The notes under the pieces were generated by a model. That model saw only the letters and a program-made list of their open reading frames with translations, did no database searches and was not told the DNA's origin. The position numbers and the translations under genes are program-made. Of a stretch of DNA of 64,000 nucleotides, positions 44,912-53,994 are shown piece by piece. Position 1 is the stretch's first letter, and every line of letters begins with the position of its first letter. The DNA lies in assembly GCA_015233565.1 (NCBI GenBank), contig JADFXM010000040.1:1-64000 (forward strand), read 5' to 3'. Origin of the DNA: Candidatus Rifleibacteriota bacterium (lineage in GTDB: Bacteria; Muiribacteriota; Ozemobacteria; Ozemobacterales; Ozemobacteraceae).

Positions 44912-46144
44912 TCAACTCTTTCCAATGTCTGTTCGATATTGCATTCCTGCAAAACTGATTTTTCGACAAGCTTTATAGGTTTTTTCAGAAGCAGCTTTCA
45001 AGGTCTTTCCGCTCCCAACAACTGTCAAAATCCGGCCACCGTTTGTATAAAAATCGTTTTCAATCTTTTTGGTTGACATGTGGAAAAGCAGTATTTCCTT
45101 ATCCACCTCTGAAAGTCCATTAATTTTTGCTTCGGGTGAGCTTTTTTCCGGATACCCACCGGTTGCTAGTACAACTCCCATAAAATATTTATCAACCACT
45201 TCGATCTTTATTTCATCAAGCTTTCCGGCAAAACAAGCCTCTGCTATATCTATCAAAGATGTTTTGAGGGATGGCAAAAGAACTTGAGTTTCTGGATCTC
45301 CCATTCTGGCATTATATTCCAGAAGTTTGGGACCATCGGGAGTAATCATTACTCCGAAGTAGATTGGCCCTAGGTAGTCAAGTTTCTCAGCTTGAATTCC
45401 CTTAAGGGTAGGAAAAATAATTTCCTTCTCAATTTTTTTGACCAAACTTTTGTCGCAAAAAGGAACTGGACAGAAGGCTCCCATTCCGCCGGTATTTGGA
45501 CCTTTGTTTCCATTTAAAAGCCTTTTATGATCCTGAGAAGGGCTGATTAACGAAAAACTCTTACCATCGGTAAATCCAATTATTGAAAGCTCCGGTCCAG
45601 AAAGGGTTTCCTCGACAATTATTCTGGAATCAGAACCATAGGTTTTCTCGATCTTGTGAAGAGCATCTGTCGCCTCTGAAAAGTCTTTGCAAACAAAGAC
45701 ACCTTTACCAGCAGCCAGGCCATCAAATTTTATTACTTGAGGGTTATCACGATCAATGGAATCAAAAGCTTCTTTGGGTGAGCTGAATTCCTTAAAATCA
45801 GCAGTTGCAACTCCATATTTCTTCATGAAAGACTTCGCGTAGCATTTGGAAGATTCAAGTAAGGCTGCTTTTTTGTTCGGGCCCAAAACCAATTTTCCGG
45901 AATTTTTCAGATAATCAACAACACCAAACTGAAGCGGTTTTTCAGGGCCAACAATTATTAGACCGATTTTTTGTGTTTCGATAAACTCTTCAACCTTTTT
46001 GAAATCCAGAGGATTGATGGGGATGGAATTTTCGATTCCTCCGTTGCCAGGAAGTACGAATACGTTTTCCGGCAGCGCATCTTTCCTGAGCTTCCAGGCA
46101 ATTGCAGCTTCCCGTCCACCAGATCCAATTAATGCAATTTTCAT
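44912..46144 (-). CDS. purD: Phosphoribosylamine-glycine ligase
   Basis: Joins glycine to phosphoribosylamine with ATP. 410 residues, ATP-grasp fold: MKIALIGSGGREAAIAWKL at the start, KFDGLAAGKGVFV, GPNTGGMGAFCPVP and EYNARMGDPETQ. Length is a little under the usual 420-430. It lies four bases after purB. Confidence 0.95.
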   Translation of the reverse strand: MKIALIGSGGREAAIAWKLRKDALPENVFVLPGNGGIENSIPINPLDFKKVEEFIETQKIGLIIVGPEKPLQFGVVDYLKNSGKLVLGPNKKAALLESSKCYAKSFMKKYGVATADFKEFSSPKEAFDSIDRDNPQVIKFDGLAAGKGVFVCKDFSEATDALHKIEKTYGSDSRIIVEETLSGPELSIIGFTDGKSFSLISPSQDHKRLLNGNKGPNTGGMGAFCPVPFCDKSLVKKIEKEIIFPTLKGIQAEKLDYLGPIYFGVMITPDGPKLLEYNARMGDPETQVLLPSLKTSLIDIAEACFAGKLDEIKIEVVDKYFMGVVLATGGYPEKSSPEAKINGLSEVDKEILLFHMSTKKIENDFYTNGGRILTVVGSGKTLKAASEKTYKACRKISFAGMQYRTDIGKS

Positions 46145-46148
46145 GACT

Positions 46149-47525
46149 TTATAATTCCTTTTCAGTTTCAGAAACTACTCGAAGACAAATTTCAGGAGCA
46201 ACTCCAACGTATTTATCCACTTCAAGCGCCAGCAAACGTTCTTTTATCTCATCACTGATCTCCAATGATTCGACAAATGATCTGATTCCCGACTCATCAA
46301 TTTTGTGGCCTCTTGTCAAAGATTTCAGCAAATCATAAGGGTCACCTCCGATTTTTGTTCGAAGAATTGTCTGAATCGGCTCAGCAAGTAGCTCCGGTCT
46401 TGCTTTTAGGTCGTTCTGGCAAGCAATGGAGTTTACTCTGACCCGTTCCAGACCACTCATAGTTTCCCCTAATCCAAGCCAGGAATGAGAAAGTGCAACC
46501 CCAATATTTCGGGTAACAGTGCTATCTGAAAGGTCCCGTTGCATACGTGAACGTACAAGTTTATCAGAAAACATACTTAGAAGGGAATTTGAAATCATCA
46601 TATTGCCTTCACTATTTTCAAATCTGATCGGATTCACTTTGTGAGGCATGGTCGATGACCCAACTTCGTTTGGGCTTGATTGTTCGGAAAAAAAGCCCAA
46701 CATAAGATAATTCCAAATATCCTGGTTTAGATCAATTACAATGTTATTAAGTCGCCGCACAAGATCGAAAAAGTCAGCCCAGGAATCATGGTCTTCAATC
46801 TGAGTCACTGCTGGATTGAATTCGAACCCAAACGATTCCACCAAATTTTTTGCGTATATTTGCCAATTGAAATTTGGAAAAGCCGCCCAAAGCGCTGAAA
46901 AATTGCCAACGGCTCCATTCAGTTTCCCTCTAAATCTGAACCGTTTCAAAGATCGAAAAACCCTCAGAATCCTGGAAATGAAAACCGCAATTTCTTTTCC
47001 CGCCGTGCTGGGAGAAGCCGCTTGTCCATGAGTCCGGGTTGGAAATGGAACTTCGCTATTTTCCTTGGCAAAATTACAAAGCATTTTAAGCATTTGCTTA
47101 ATTCTGGGAATCAATGCTTCTTTAAGGTATAAATCAAAAAGATAAGACCATGCAATATTGTTTACATCCTCGGAGGTCAGGCCAAAATGGATTAAATTGG
47201 GATTTTGGAGCCCCAAACGTTCCCGCAGAAAATATTCTAATGCCTTTACATCATGTCGTGTTTTATTCTCAATTTTTTTGATCTGAACTGCATCAATTTC
47301 GGAAATTCCCGGAATCAATAATTGGACAGATGCCCTTTCGATTTCTGACAAGGGCGGAAAAAGTCCTGTTTCGTCGAGAGCCAAAAGGTGCATTAATTCA
47401 ACACGGTTTCTTGCGGAAATAAGAGCCAGTTCAGAAAAATATTTTCTCAAAGGAGCAGATTTATCAGAATACCTGCCATCAAGTGGAGAAATACTTGTAA
47501 GCGCGTTGAAATGTTTATCCTGCAC
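46149..47525 (-). CDS. purB: Adenylosuccinate lyase, E. coli type
   Basis: Cleaves SAICAR and adenylosuccinate. 458 residues, the size and sequence style of E. coli PurB (ALTSISPLDGRY at the start) rather than the shorter Bacillus type. TRTHGQAASPSTAGKE holds a catalytic His and GSSTMPHKVNPIRFENSEG is the superfamily signature with the mobile loop. It lies three bases after the purC-purE gene. Confidence 0.95.
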   Translation of the reverse strand: MQDKHFNALTSISPLDGRYSDKSAPLRKYFSELALISARNRVELMHLLALDETGLFPPLSEIERASVQLLIPGISEIDAVQIKKIENKTRHDVKALEYFLRERLGLQNPNLIHFGLTSEDVNNIAWSYLFDLYLKEALIPRIKQMLKMLCNFAKENSEVPFPTRTHGQAASPSTAGKEIAVFISRILRVFRSLKRFRFRGKLNGAVGNFSALWAAFPNFNWQIYAKNLVESFGFEFNPAVTQIEDHDSWADFFDLVRRLNNIVIDLNQDIWNYLMLGFFSEQSSPNEVGSSTMPHKVNPIRFENSEGNMMISNSLLSMFSDKLVRSRMQRDLSDSTVTRNIGVALSHSWLGLGETMSGLERVRVNSIACQNDLKARPELLAEPIQTILRTKIGGDPYDLLKSLTRGHKIDESGIRSFVESLEISDEIKERLLALEVDKYVGVAPEICLRVVSETEKEL

Positions 47526-47528
47526 GAT

Positions 47529-48929
47529 TTAACCCCTTCTAATTCTTTCGTCTTCCACCATAAGGGATTTTTTCATTCGCGTTATTTCCTGAGAAAATTT
47601 ATCGCGAAGCGAGGGAATATTCAAACTTCTTAAAGCTCCAAGAGCCGCTGATTCGGGGTCTAAAATGATTGAAGCGGGAATTTTTGAAGGCATAAAAAGC
47701 GATGAGTTAATATTCAGCATCAGATCATCTTTTCCGGTGAATGGAGGGCAACTGATAACCGGAATGTTGAGATTTGCCCCAAGCGCTCCTCCCAATCCGT
47801 TTGATCGTCCAGCAACCGCTATCGCCGCTCCCGGTTCAATTGAATCATTATATTCCGCAACCATTTCAGCAATTCTTTCACCATTTTTATGAGCCGATAC
47901 CACTCTTAAATCAGTTTTTATTCCATAAGATTCAACAACATCCGCAATTTTTTTAGCATGAACGATATCAGAAGGTGACCCCATGAAAATAACCACATAT
48001 CCCGGTTTAATCAGTCCTTTAGCGATGAGATTGGATGCAATTCTGGTTTTGACTTCGGTATTGGAAATTCGAAATTCCTGACCCGTGATGATGCTGTAAA
48101 TTTCCCTGTATCGTTTCGTGGTCTCAATAACCACTTCAGGAGGAAGAACCGAAGGATATGCACTATCTACAATATTTTTTCTCAGCCATTCCCGGACATA
48201 TTCTTTGTCCAGTGAATCGACTGACATTGGATCCTTGGTATATTTAGCGATCGACCAAAAGCGGGATGAATCCGGGGTGTGTATTTCATCAATAAGAATT
48301 ACTTTTCCACCGACTTTTCCAAACTCGTATTTTGTATCTGCCAGCAGAAATCCTTTCGGTTCAAGAAGCTCACGTCCTCGTTCGAAAAGTTTGAGTGAAA
48401 TTTCAGCCATCTTCGACCAGGTTCCCGGATCAGCCAGCCCAGTTTGAAGAATTTCCTCCGGAGAAATTTCACGATCATTTTTCTCTTTTGTAGTCGGAGT
48501 AAGAATAGGAGTCTGCAGTTTCTGGTTTCTCTTCAAACCATCAGGGAGCTTGACTCCCGAAAAAATTCGTTTCCCACGTTCATATTCCCGCCAGATTGAT
48601 CCAGTTAAAAAGCCTCTGACAATCATTTCCACTTTTATCGGTTCGGCCTCTTTAACAAGTGAAATATTTGGATCAATGACTTCAATAAAATGGTTTTCGC
48701 AAATATCTTGCGACTTCTCAAACCAAAAGTTAGCAATTCCATTTAAAATAGCGCCTTTAGTTGGAATTGGGGTTTCTAGAACCTTATCAAACGCTGAAAG
48801 TCGGTCAGAAACAACAATCATTCGTGTGCGATCGTCAATTCTGAAACTATCTCGAACTTTTCCACTATGCAATTTCTGAAGCTGAGGTGAAGAAAAACGA
48901 TCAAGGAAATTCAATTCTGGCCTCCTCAA
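47529..48929 (-). CDS. purC-purE: SAICAR synthetase-AIR carboxylase fusion (PAICS-like)
   Basis: The 466-residue protein joins SAICAR synthetase (1-300: LHSGKVRDSFRID, VSDRLSAFD, RGFLTGSIWREY, LIDEIHTPDSSRFW) to a PurE domain (305-466: VVIFMGSPSDIVHAKK, RVVSAHKNG, AVAGRSNGLGGALG, PVISCPPF). The order and the AGRSNGLG and VISCPP motifs are those of vertebrate PAICS and class II PurE, which carboxylates AIR directly with CO2, rather than class I PurE (AGGAAHLPG), which needs PurK. No purK is in the cluster, in agreement. AGGAGGCC precedes the start. Confidence 0.92.
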   Translation of the reverse strand: MRRPELNFLDRFSSPQLQKLHSGKVRDSFRIDDRTRMIVVSDRLSAFDKVLETPIPTKGAILNGIANFWFEKSQDICENHFIEVIDPNISLVKEAEPIKVEMIVRGFLTGSIWREYERGKRIFSGVKLPDGLKRNQKLQTPILTPTTKEKNDREISPEEILQTGLADPGTWSKMAEISLKLFERGRELLEPKGFLLADTKYEFGKVGGKVILIDEIHTPDSSRFWSIAKYTKDPMSVDSLDKEYVREWLRKNIVDSAYPSVLPPEVVIETTKRYREIYSIITGQEFRISNTEVKTRIASNLIAKGLIKPGYVVIFMGSPSDIVHAKKIADVVESYGIKTDLRVVSAHKNGERIAEMVAEYNDSIEPGAAIAVAGRSNGLGGALGANLNIPVISCPPFTGKDDLMLNINSSLFMPSKIPASIILDPESAALGALRSLNIPSLRDKFSQEITRMKKSLMVEDERIRRG

Positions 48930-48949
48930 AGTATTTTAAGGTGTGCGCT

Positions 48950-49005
48950 AAGGAAAACGCACAAAAAATCCTGATTTTGTCACTACGAAACGCATTTTGT
49001 CGAAG
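48950..49005. repeat. Dispersed intergenic repeat, copy 2
   Basis: AGGAAAACGCACAAAAAATC followed by CTGATTTTGTCACTACGAAACGC matches 23498-23540. It lies between purH and the purC-purE gene. Confidence 0.45.
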
Positions 49006-49021
49006 CAAAAAAATATGATTC

Positions 49022-50635
49022 TTAATGTTTGAAATGCCTTATCCCCGAAAAAACCATAGCAATTTTCAAACGATCACACGTTTTAATAATTTCCGGATCC
49101 CGAATGGAACCACCCGGCTGGATAATATTTTCGATTCCAGCTCGAGCACATTCCTCTATATTATCTGAGAAAGGAAAAAACGCATCGGAAATTAAAAGTG
49201 CATGTCGCATCTCATACCTGAAGTGGTCTTCAGCAGAAAAATCCTTCTCACCTGCCTCACGATAGAGATTTTCCCGGCATCTTGAAATTGCCAGCCTGGT
49301 GGACTCAAGGCGGTTAGGTTGCCCGGCTCCCATTCCCAAAAGTTGAATTGAGCCATCTTCCAATTCCCTGACAATGGCAATAGCATTGGATTTTATTTGC
49401 CGAGCGGCTTTGATACCGAATTTAATAAGCCCATCAGTGATTCCTTCCAGGGGCTTTTGTGTCTTGAGTTCCAATTCATTAAGCAGTTTTTCATCCCACT
49501 CCTGCGCAAGCAATATGCCATCAAGAATACGATAATCAATAGCATGAGATGATTTTCCAAAGGAATGCTCAATTAACCTTAAATTCTTTGAAAGGGAAAG
49601 ATATTCGCTTGCTTCAGCATCAAAAGAAGGAGCAATGATCACCTCAACAAACTTTTTGCTCTCCCGATCAGGACTATCAAAATTGAAAAATTTGGCCGTC
49701 TTAAGATTAACTGGCTTGTTTAATGCTATTATCGACCCGAATGAAGAAACCGGATCTGATTCCCAGGCCAGTTCCAGAGCTCTTTCAATCGAAGCTGCTT
49801 CTGCCAAACCACAAGGGTTATTGTGTTTGACAATTGAACACATTGGCCTTTGAGCGTCTCGGATACAATCTATGGCTGAATTAGTATCTATCAAATTGTT
49901 AAAAGAAAGTTCTTTTCCGTGCAGGCTACGAAAACCACGATGAATGGCCCCATTTTCCGACTTCTTGAACACCCAGGCTTTCTGGTGAGGATTTTCTCCG
50001 TATCTGAGAGGATTTCCTTCTGTAAAATGTAATCTAACGCTATTAATTCCTTGTTTTTGGTCCATCGCCAAAGCAACGCATGAATCATAATCAGCTGTAT
50101 GATTGAACGCTTCGCGCATCAAGCAATAGCGAGTTTCATATGAAATAGAGCCATTTGAATTACTTAATTCATCAAGTATTTGAGGATATAAGGCTGGATC
50201 AGTCACAACCGAAACGTATTTAAAATTTTTGGCTGCTGCTCTGATAAGAGTAACACCACCAATATCAATGTTCTCAATAAGAGCTTCAAGCTCTGCTCCA
50301 CTCTCATAAAAATTTCTGAAAGGGTAAAGGTTGCAAACCACCATATCAATTGGCTTAATATTGAGTTTTTCAGCTTCGGCCAAATCATTTTCCCGATCAA
50401 AAAGAAGTCCCCCGGCAATTTGAAAGGAAATAGTTTTTATCCTTCCTCCAAAACATTCAGGGTTTCCGGTTACCTTTTCGATCTCTGTATACTTTACTCC
50501 AGCTTTTTCCAGGAGTCGACCTGTTCCACCAGTGGAAATAATTTCACAGCCAAATTTTGACAAAGCTTCAGCAAGCGGAACAATTGCAGTTTTGTCCGAA
50601 ACACTCAATAAGGCTCTTTTAATTTTAATTTCCAT
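49022..50635 (-). CDS. purH: AICAR transformylase / IMP cyclohydrolase
   Basis: Carries out the last two steps to IMP. 537 residues: an N-terminal MGS-like cyclohydrolase domain (IKRALLSVSDKT, ISTGGTGRLLE, NLYPF) and a transformylase domain (RYGENPHQKA, SIVKHNNPCGLA, SDAFFPFSDN, IQPGGSIRDPEII). AAGGAGG is six bases before the ATG, so it is strongly translated. First gene of the minus-strand purine set. Confidence 0.95.
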   Translation of the reverse strand: MEIKIKRALLSVSDKTAIVPLAEALSKFGCEIISTGGTGRLLEKAGVKYTEIEKVTGNPECFGGRIKTISFQIAGGLLFDRENDLAEAEKLNIKPIDMVVCNLYPFRNFYESGAELEALIENIDIGGVTLIRAAAKNFKYVSVVTDPALYPQILDELSNSNGSISYETRYCLMREAFNHTADYDSCVALAMDQKQGINSVRLHFTEGNPLRYGENPHQKAWVFKKSENGAIHRGFRSLHGKELSFNNLIDTNSAIDCIRDAQRPMCSIVKHNNPCGLAEAASIERALELAWESDPVSSFGSIIALNKPVNLKTAKFFNFDSPDRESKKFVEVIIAPSFDAEASEYLSLSKNLRLIEHSFGKSSHAIDYRILDGILLAQEWDEKLLNELELKTQKPLEGITDGLIKFGIKAARQIKSNAIAIVRELEDGSIQLLGMGAGQPNRLESTRLAISRCRENLYREAGEKDFSAEDHFRYEMRHALLISDAFFPFSDNIEECARAGIENIIQPGGSIRDPEIIKTCDRLKIAMVFSGIRHFKH

Positions 50636-51065
50636 TTAGGGCCTCCTTCTGGAATTAATGCAAACGAAATAAATTGGAGTTCCCGCTTTTATTCAAGAAT
50701 TTCATAGTAGTATGCGTCGCGAATGTCTATGTAATTTTTAAGTCCGTATCCAGAAGCATGAAGGATAACCGGGTAACAAAAAAAATGCAAGTCCAACGTT
50801 TTGATAGTAAAGAAAATTCCCCGGATTTCTTTTCAAATGATTGCCTTTATTTGTCAGGAAAGTTATATTATCACATTATTCTTTTGGTTCCGAGACTTTC
50901 AGGAAAAATTCAAAAAAAAATGCATGAATTTTTTTGCAATCTATCTTTTAAAGGATATTGATCGCTCGTTTATATTATGGAATCAGCGAAAAATGCTTTA
51001 CAATGGCTTATTAGAACTATTAGCCTGTCTTATCTAGTAAAAATTATCGATTTTGGAGGATTTGG
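50636..51065. other. Divergent intergenic region between purH and the substrate-binding gene
   Basis: About 430 bases, AT-rich towards the right. It must hold promoters for both directions. Short open frames here (for example 50674-50961) have no ribosome site and are not supported. I looked for a purine riboswitch and found no match I could trust. Confidence 0.4.
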
Positions 51066-52817
51066 GTGAATCAGGAAATGGGTCCTACCCCTCTTGGAAA
51101 ATTTGTCATGCTTTTATTCATAGCTGGTTGCCTTTTTGCTGCAACAAAGATGTTCTTTAACGACACAAAAAAATCAGTTTTTGATTTTTCTTCCGGATAC
51201 TCTTCTGCAAATTCTTCCGGAAACCAACCTCCAAATACCGGGTCGGAAAGTTTGAAAGTGGAGGCATTTGACTCCAAAGGGATCACGACCGTCCAGGAGT
51301 ACAAATACGTGCCTCAGGAAAGACTTCCACCTGTTCAAGGGGTTTCCGCCTACGATTGGGATGAAAAGAAAAAAATTGTTGAATTTCCTATCAACATCTG
51401 GATTGGATGGCTTCCAATCGTAGCTGCTAATCACGGTTTCTCTCCAAACGAAGAAAGCGTCTTTTTTAAAAAATATGGTTTTAAAGTAAATTTGAAACTG
51501 ATTGACGATCCAATAATTGCTCGAGATTCTTTTGCCTCTGGGAAATCCCATATCCTATGGGGAACCCTGGATATGATGGTGCTATTTGCGGGTGAATTGA
51601 TAAAGGACTCCAGAACTGCACCGCGTATTTTTCAACAGATTGATTGGTCAAATGGCGGTGATGGGATTGTCGTTCGAGGAAATATCCATTCAGTTAGCGA
51701 ACTGGAAGGAAAAACCGTAGTCTATGCCCAAAACAGCCCTTCCCAATATTTTCTGAACAATCTTTTAATCAATAGCGGGCTTTCCCCTTCCAAAGTGAGC
51801 CATAAATTTACAAACACCGCTTTTGAAGCCGCTGCAGCGTTTGTTGCAGATAAGTCGATTCACGCGTGCGTTTCGTGGGCTCCCGACATTTACAATATTC
51901 CCGATAAAGTTAGCGGAACAAGGATTTTAACCACAACTTCAGAGGCAAATAAGCTAATTGCAGATGTTTGGGCAGTGCGAGCCGATTTTGCAAAGGATCA
52001 TCCAGAGATCGTTAAAGGTCTGGTTTTTGGGATATTTGAAGGTATGGCGATGCTAAAAAATGCATCGCAAAAAGCAAAAGCCTTTCAATGGCTTGCTGAT
52101 GGCTATGGGATGAAAGTTGAAGATGTAAAGCCGATGGAAAAAGATGTCTATTCGACCACATTCGGCGAGAATAAAGAGTTTTTCCTAAATAAGAATAACC
52201 CAACAAACTTTGAACGCACCTGGAACAATATAACCATGGTATATCGAGAATTGGGACTAATTCACACTCCGGTCAGATTCGACGAAGTAATGGATTTTAC
52301 CAACATCCAGGAAGCGGACAAAACCGAGTCTTTCAAAGACCAGGAAAATTTTCAGGTCGCTCGTTTTGCACCTACTACCTATAAGAAGGTTTCGGCGGAA
52401 GCTCCGGTTCTGACACAAACGGTAAGAATCAATTTTTATCCCAATTCAGCAAATATTTTCGAACCGGAACATGATGAATTTGGAACAGCCGTTCCCAGCA
52501 CCCTCTATGACCCAAGTGTTGATGCCACTCTTGAAAAGATCGGTCGAATGGTGGGGCAGTATGAGCGCGCGATGATAGCCATTTTGGGGCATACAGATGC
52601 CTCAATGAAAGGAAAAATTCCCGAAAAGGCTGTAAAGGAGCTTTCTCTTGACCGGGCAAACTCGGTTAAAGCGGCTTTGATCAAGAAGTACAAGTTCCCG
52701 AGTGGAAAATTTGTAGCTGACGGGAAGGGTTGGAGTGAACCTGCAGATCCAAATGACCCTGAAAATAACGCATTAAATCGGCGAGTCGAAATTCAGGTTT
52801 TTACTCCGGAAAAATAG
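51066..52817 (+). CDS. ABC substrate-binding domain fused to OmpA domain, copy 1
   Basis: The 583-residue protein has an uncleaved-looking N-terminal helix (11-28), a linker, a periplasmic binding domain of the nitrate/taurine/NMT1 type (about 100-420: INIWIGWLPIVAANHGF, FFKKYGFKVNLKLIDDP, NGGDGIVV, VYAQNSPSQYFLNNLL) and an OmpA domain (about 440-583: INFYPNSANIF, ILGHTDASMKG, LSLDRANSVKAAL, NALNRRVEIQVF). The OmpA Asp and Arg that hold peptidoglycan are present. The fusion would fix a solute receptor to the wall. Copy 2 at 53994 is similar along its whole length. GGAGG precedes the GTG start. The substrate is unknown. Confidence 0.85.
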   Translation: MNQEMGPTPLGKFVMLLFIAGCLFAATKMFFNDTKKSVFDFSSGYSSANSSGNQPPNTGSESLKVEAFDSKGITTVQEYKYVPQERLPPVQGVSAYDWDEKKKIVEFPINIWIGWLPIVAANHGFSPNEESVFFKKYGFKVNLKLIDDPIIARDSFASGKSHILWGTLDMMVLFAGELIKDSRTAPRIFQQIDWSNGGDGIVVRGNIHSVSELEGKTVVYAQNSPSQYFLNNLLINSGLSPSKVSHKFTNTAFEAAAAFVADKSIHACVSWAPDIYNIPDKVSGTRILTTTSEANKLIADVWAVRADFAKDHPEIVKGLVFGIFEGMAMLKNASQKAKAFQWLADGYGMKVEDVKPMEKDVYSTTFGENKEFFLNKNNPTNFERTWNNITMVYRELGLIHTPVRFDEVMDFTNIQEADKTESFKDQENFQVARFAPTTYKKVSAEAPVLTQTVRINFYPNSANIFEPEHDEFGTAVPSTLYDPSVDATLEKIGRMVGQYERAMIAILGHTDASMKGKIPEKAVKELSLDRANSVKAALIKKYKFPSGKFVADGKGWSEPADPNDPENNALNRRVEIQVFTPEK

Positions 52818-53146
52818 GAGAAAAGATTTCATTAAAATTTTCCAAAAGGCTGATTTGAGTGAAACTATTCCATTATTATTTACCTCAGCAGTTGTTTTGT
52901 CGACGGAGTTGTACACTTCATCAGCATTGTTCATCGTTACGAAGTCAAAGCAACATTACGATATCATAGTTCCTATATAATGTCCCTGGCGAGTGTACAT
53001 AAAGCAGTATCGCTGTGGAAGTAAAAAATGCACAAACTTAATCTGGTGTTTATGGAACATAAGTTTGGATCCGGGAATTAAAAAAATCTGCTTAAACATA
53101 ATTTTAATCATTGTTTTGAAAAATGGAATAGGTTCGTATTAGTAAA
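52818..53146. other. Gap between the first substrate-binding gene and pspA
   Basis: No gene. I see no clear terminator after the first gene and no sigma-54 type TGGCAC-N5-TTGCA site, which is the usual pspA promoter in enterobacteria. Confidence 0.4.
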
Positions 53147-53175
53147 TGGAAAAAATAAAATAATTTTGGTATAGT
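53147..53175 (+). promoter_or_regulatory. Promoter candidate of pspA
   Basis: TGGAAA (53147-53152), 17-base spacer, TATAGT (53170-53175), followed by AAAGGAG before the ATG. The first box is weak. Confidence 0.35.
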
Positions 53176-53214
53176 GAAACAAATTATTTAAAAAGAAAAT
53201 AAAGGAGATTAGCT

Positions 53215-53994
53215 ATGTTTTCGAGGCTTATGAATTTGATCCGCGGTTTCTTCAGTCTTTTTATTTCCGGACTTGAGGCTAACAATCCCAAAGCTTTGAT
53301 TGAAGCGGAGAAGGAAAATCTACGTTCTCAAATCTCTCGCTTTAACGAGAATCTGGCCAATAATGCTGCTTTTGTTGAGAGACTGAGGAGACAAGTTCGA
53401 GACCTTCAGCAGAAGGAAAAAGAACTTGCGGCAAAAATCGCTGCAAATCTAAAAGCCGGCAATAAGGCAGTAGCAGGACAACTCGCCCTTCAACTTCAAA
53501 CCGTAAAACAGCAATCTAATGAAAATGGCGAACAACTGCAAATGGCGGAAAAAACTTTCAAAGATCTTGAAAAAACCCGCGATGTCTCACTTCGTGAAGC
53601 CCAGGCAAAAATTGAAAAACTTCAAAATCTCTTGTCTGAATCTGAAATGATGGAAGCCCAGGCTGAACTGCAGACCATGGCAAAAGGAATGATTTCAGGA
53701 ATTAGTCTTGCAGGGGACTCAATTTCCCGAGTTACAGAGACGATCCAGCAAAAGCATGATATTTCAGTTGGCAGAGCCCGTGTTGCAGCCGGAGCAATTG
53801 ACACAAGTGGAATTCAATTGAAAGAAAATGAGCAGGCAGCGTTGGGAGATCAAGCCCTCGCTGAATTTGCTTCGGTGTATGGAATTGACGTAAATACCGG
53901 CGAGACTTCTCCTGCTTCAGTAAATACTTCTTCAGAAACTCCTAACCCTGCTCGCCCTGTTTCTGAAAAGGAAATGGGACCGACCAGCAAGTGA
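53215..53994 (+). CDS. pspA: PspA/IM30-family membrane stress protein
   Basis: The 259-residue protein has the PspA layout: an amphipathic N-terminal helix (MFSRLMNLIRGFFSLF) for membrane binding, then long coiled coils (about 25-150) with NPKALIEAEKENLRSQI in place of the usual DPxxxI, and a GMISGISLAGDSISRV hinge. A tail of about 50 residues, Ser/Thr/Pro-rich, is longer than in E. coli PspA. PspA proteins form rings that seal or reshape the inner membrane. It is embedded between the two substrate-binding/OmpA genes; its stop overlaps the next ATG (TGATG), so the two are coupled. No pspF, pspB or pspC is in view, so regulation differs from the enteric system. Confidence 0.85.
   Translation: MFSRLMNLIRGFFSLFISGLEANNPKALIEAEKENLRSQISRFNENLANNAAFVERLRRQVRDLQQKEKELAAKIAANLKAGNKAVAGQLALQLQTVKQQSNENGEQLQMAEKTFKDLEKTRDVSLREAQAKIEKLQNLLSESEMMEAQAELQTMAKGMISGISLAGDSISRVTETIQQKHDISVGRARVAAGAIDTSGIQLKENEQAALGDQALAEFASVYGIDVNTGETSPASVNTSSETPNPARPVSEKEMGPTSK

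Noticed and set aside
48070-48085. AAATTCCTGACCC inside the purC-purE gene, resembling an end of the MITE-like element
   Set aside because: No inverted partner or target duplication is present and the reading frame is intact.
50674-51037. Two overlapping plus-strand frames between purH and the first substrate-binding gene
   Set aside because: Composition is Phe/Lys/Ile-rich as expected from AT-rich non-coding DNA, and no ribosome site is present.
50636-51065. Purine riboswitch before purH
   Set aside because: I searched by eye for the conserved junction and loop elements on the minus strand and found no convincing match.
51066-51101. Shared EMGPT at the start of the first binding-protein/OmpA protein and at the end of PspA, suggesting that copy 1 arose from a duplicated pspA junction
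   Set aside because: Five residues are too few to exclude chance; nothing further upstream matches.
53000-53214. Sigma-54 promoter of pspA
   Set aside because: No TGGCAC-N5-TTGCA-like pair is visible; only a weak sigma-70-like pair.
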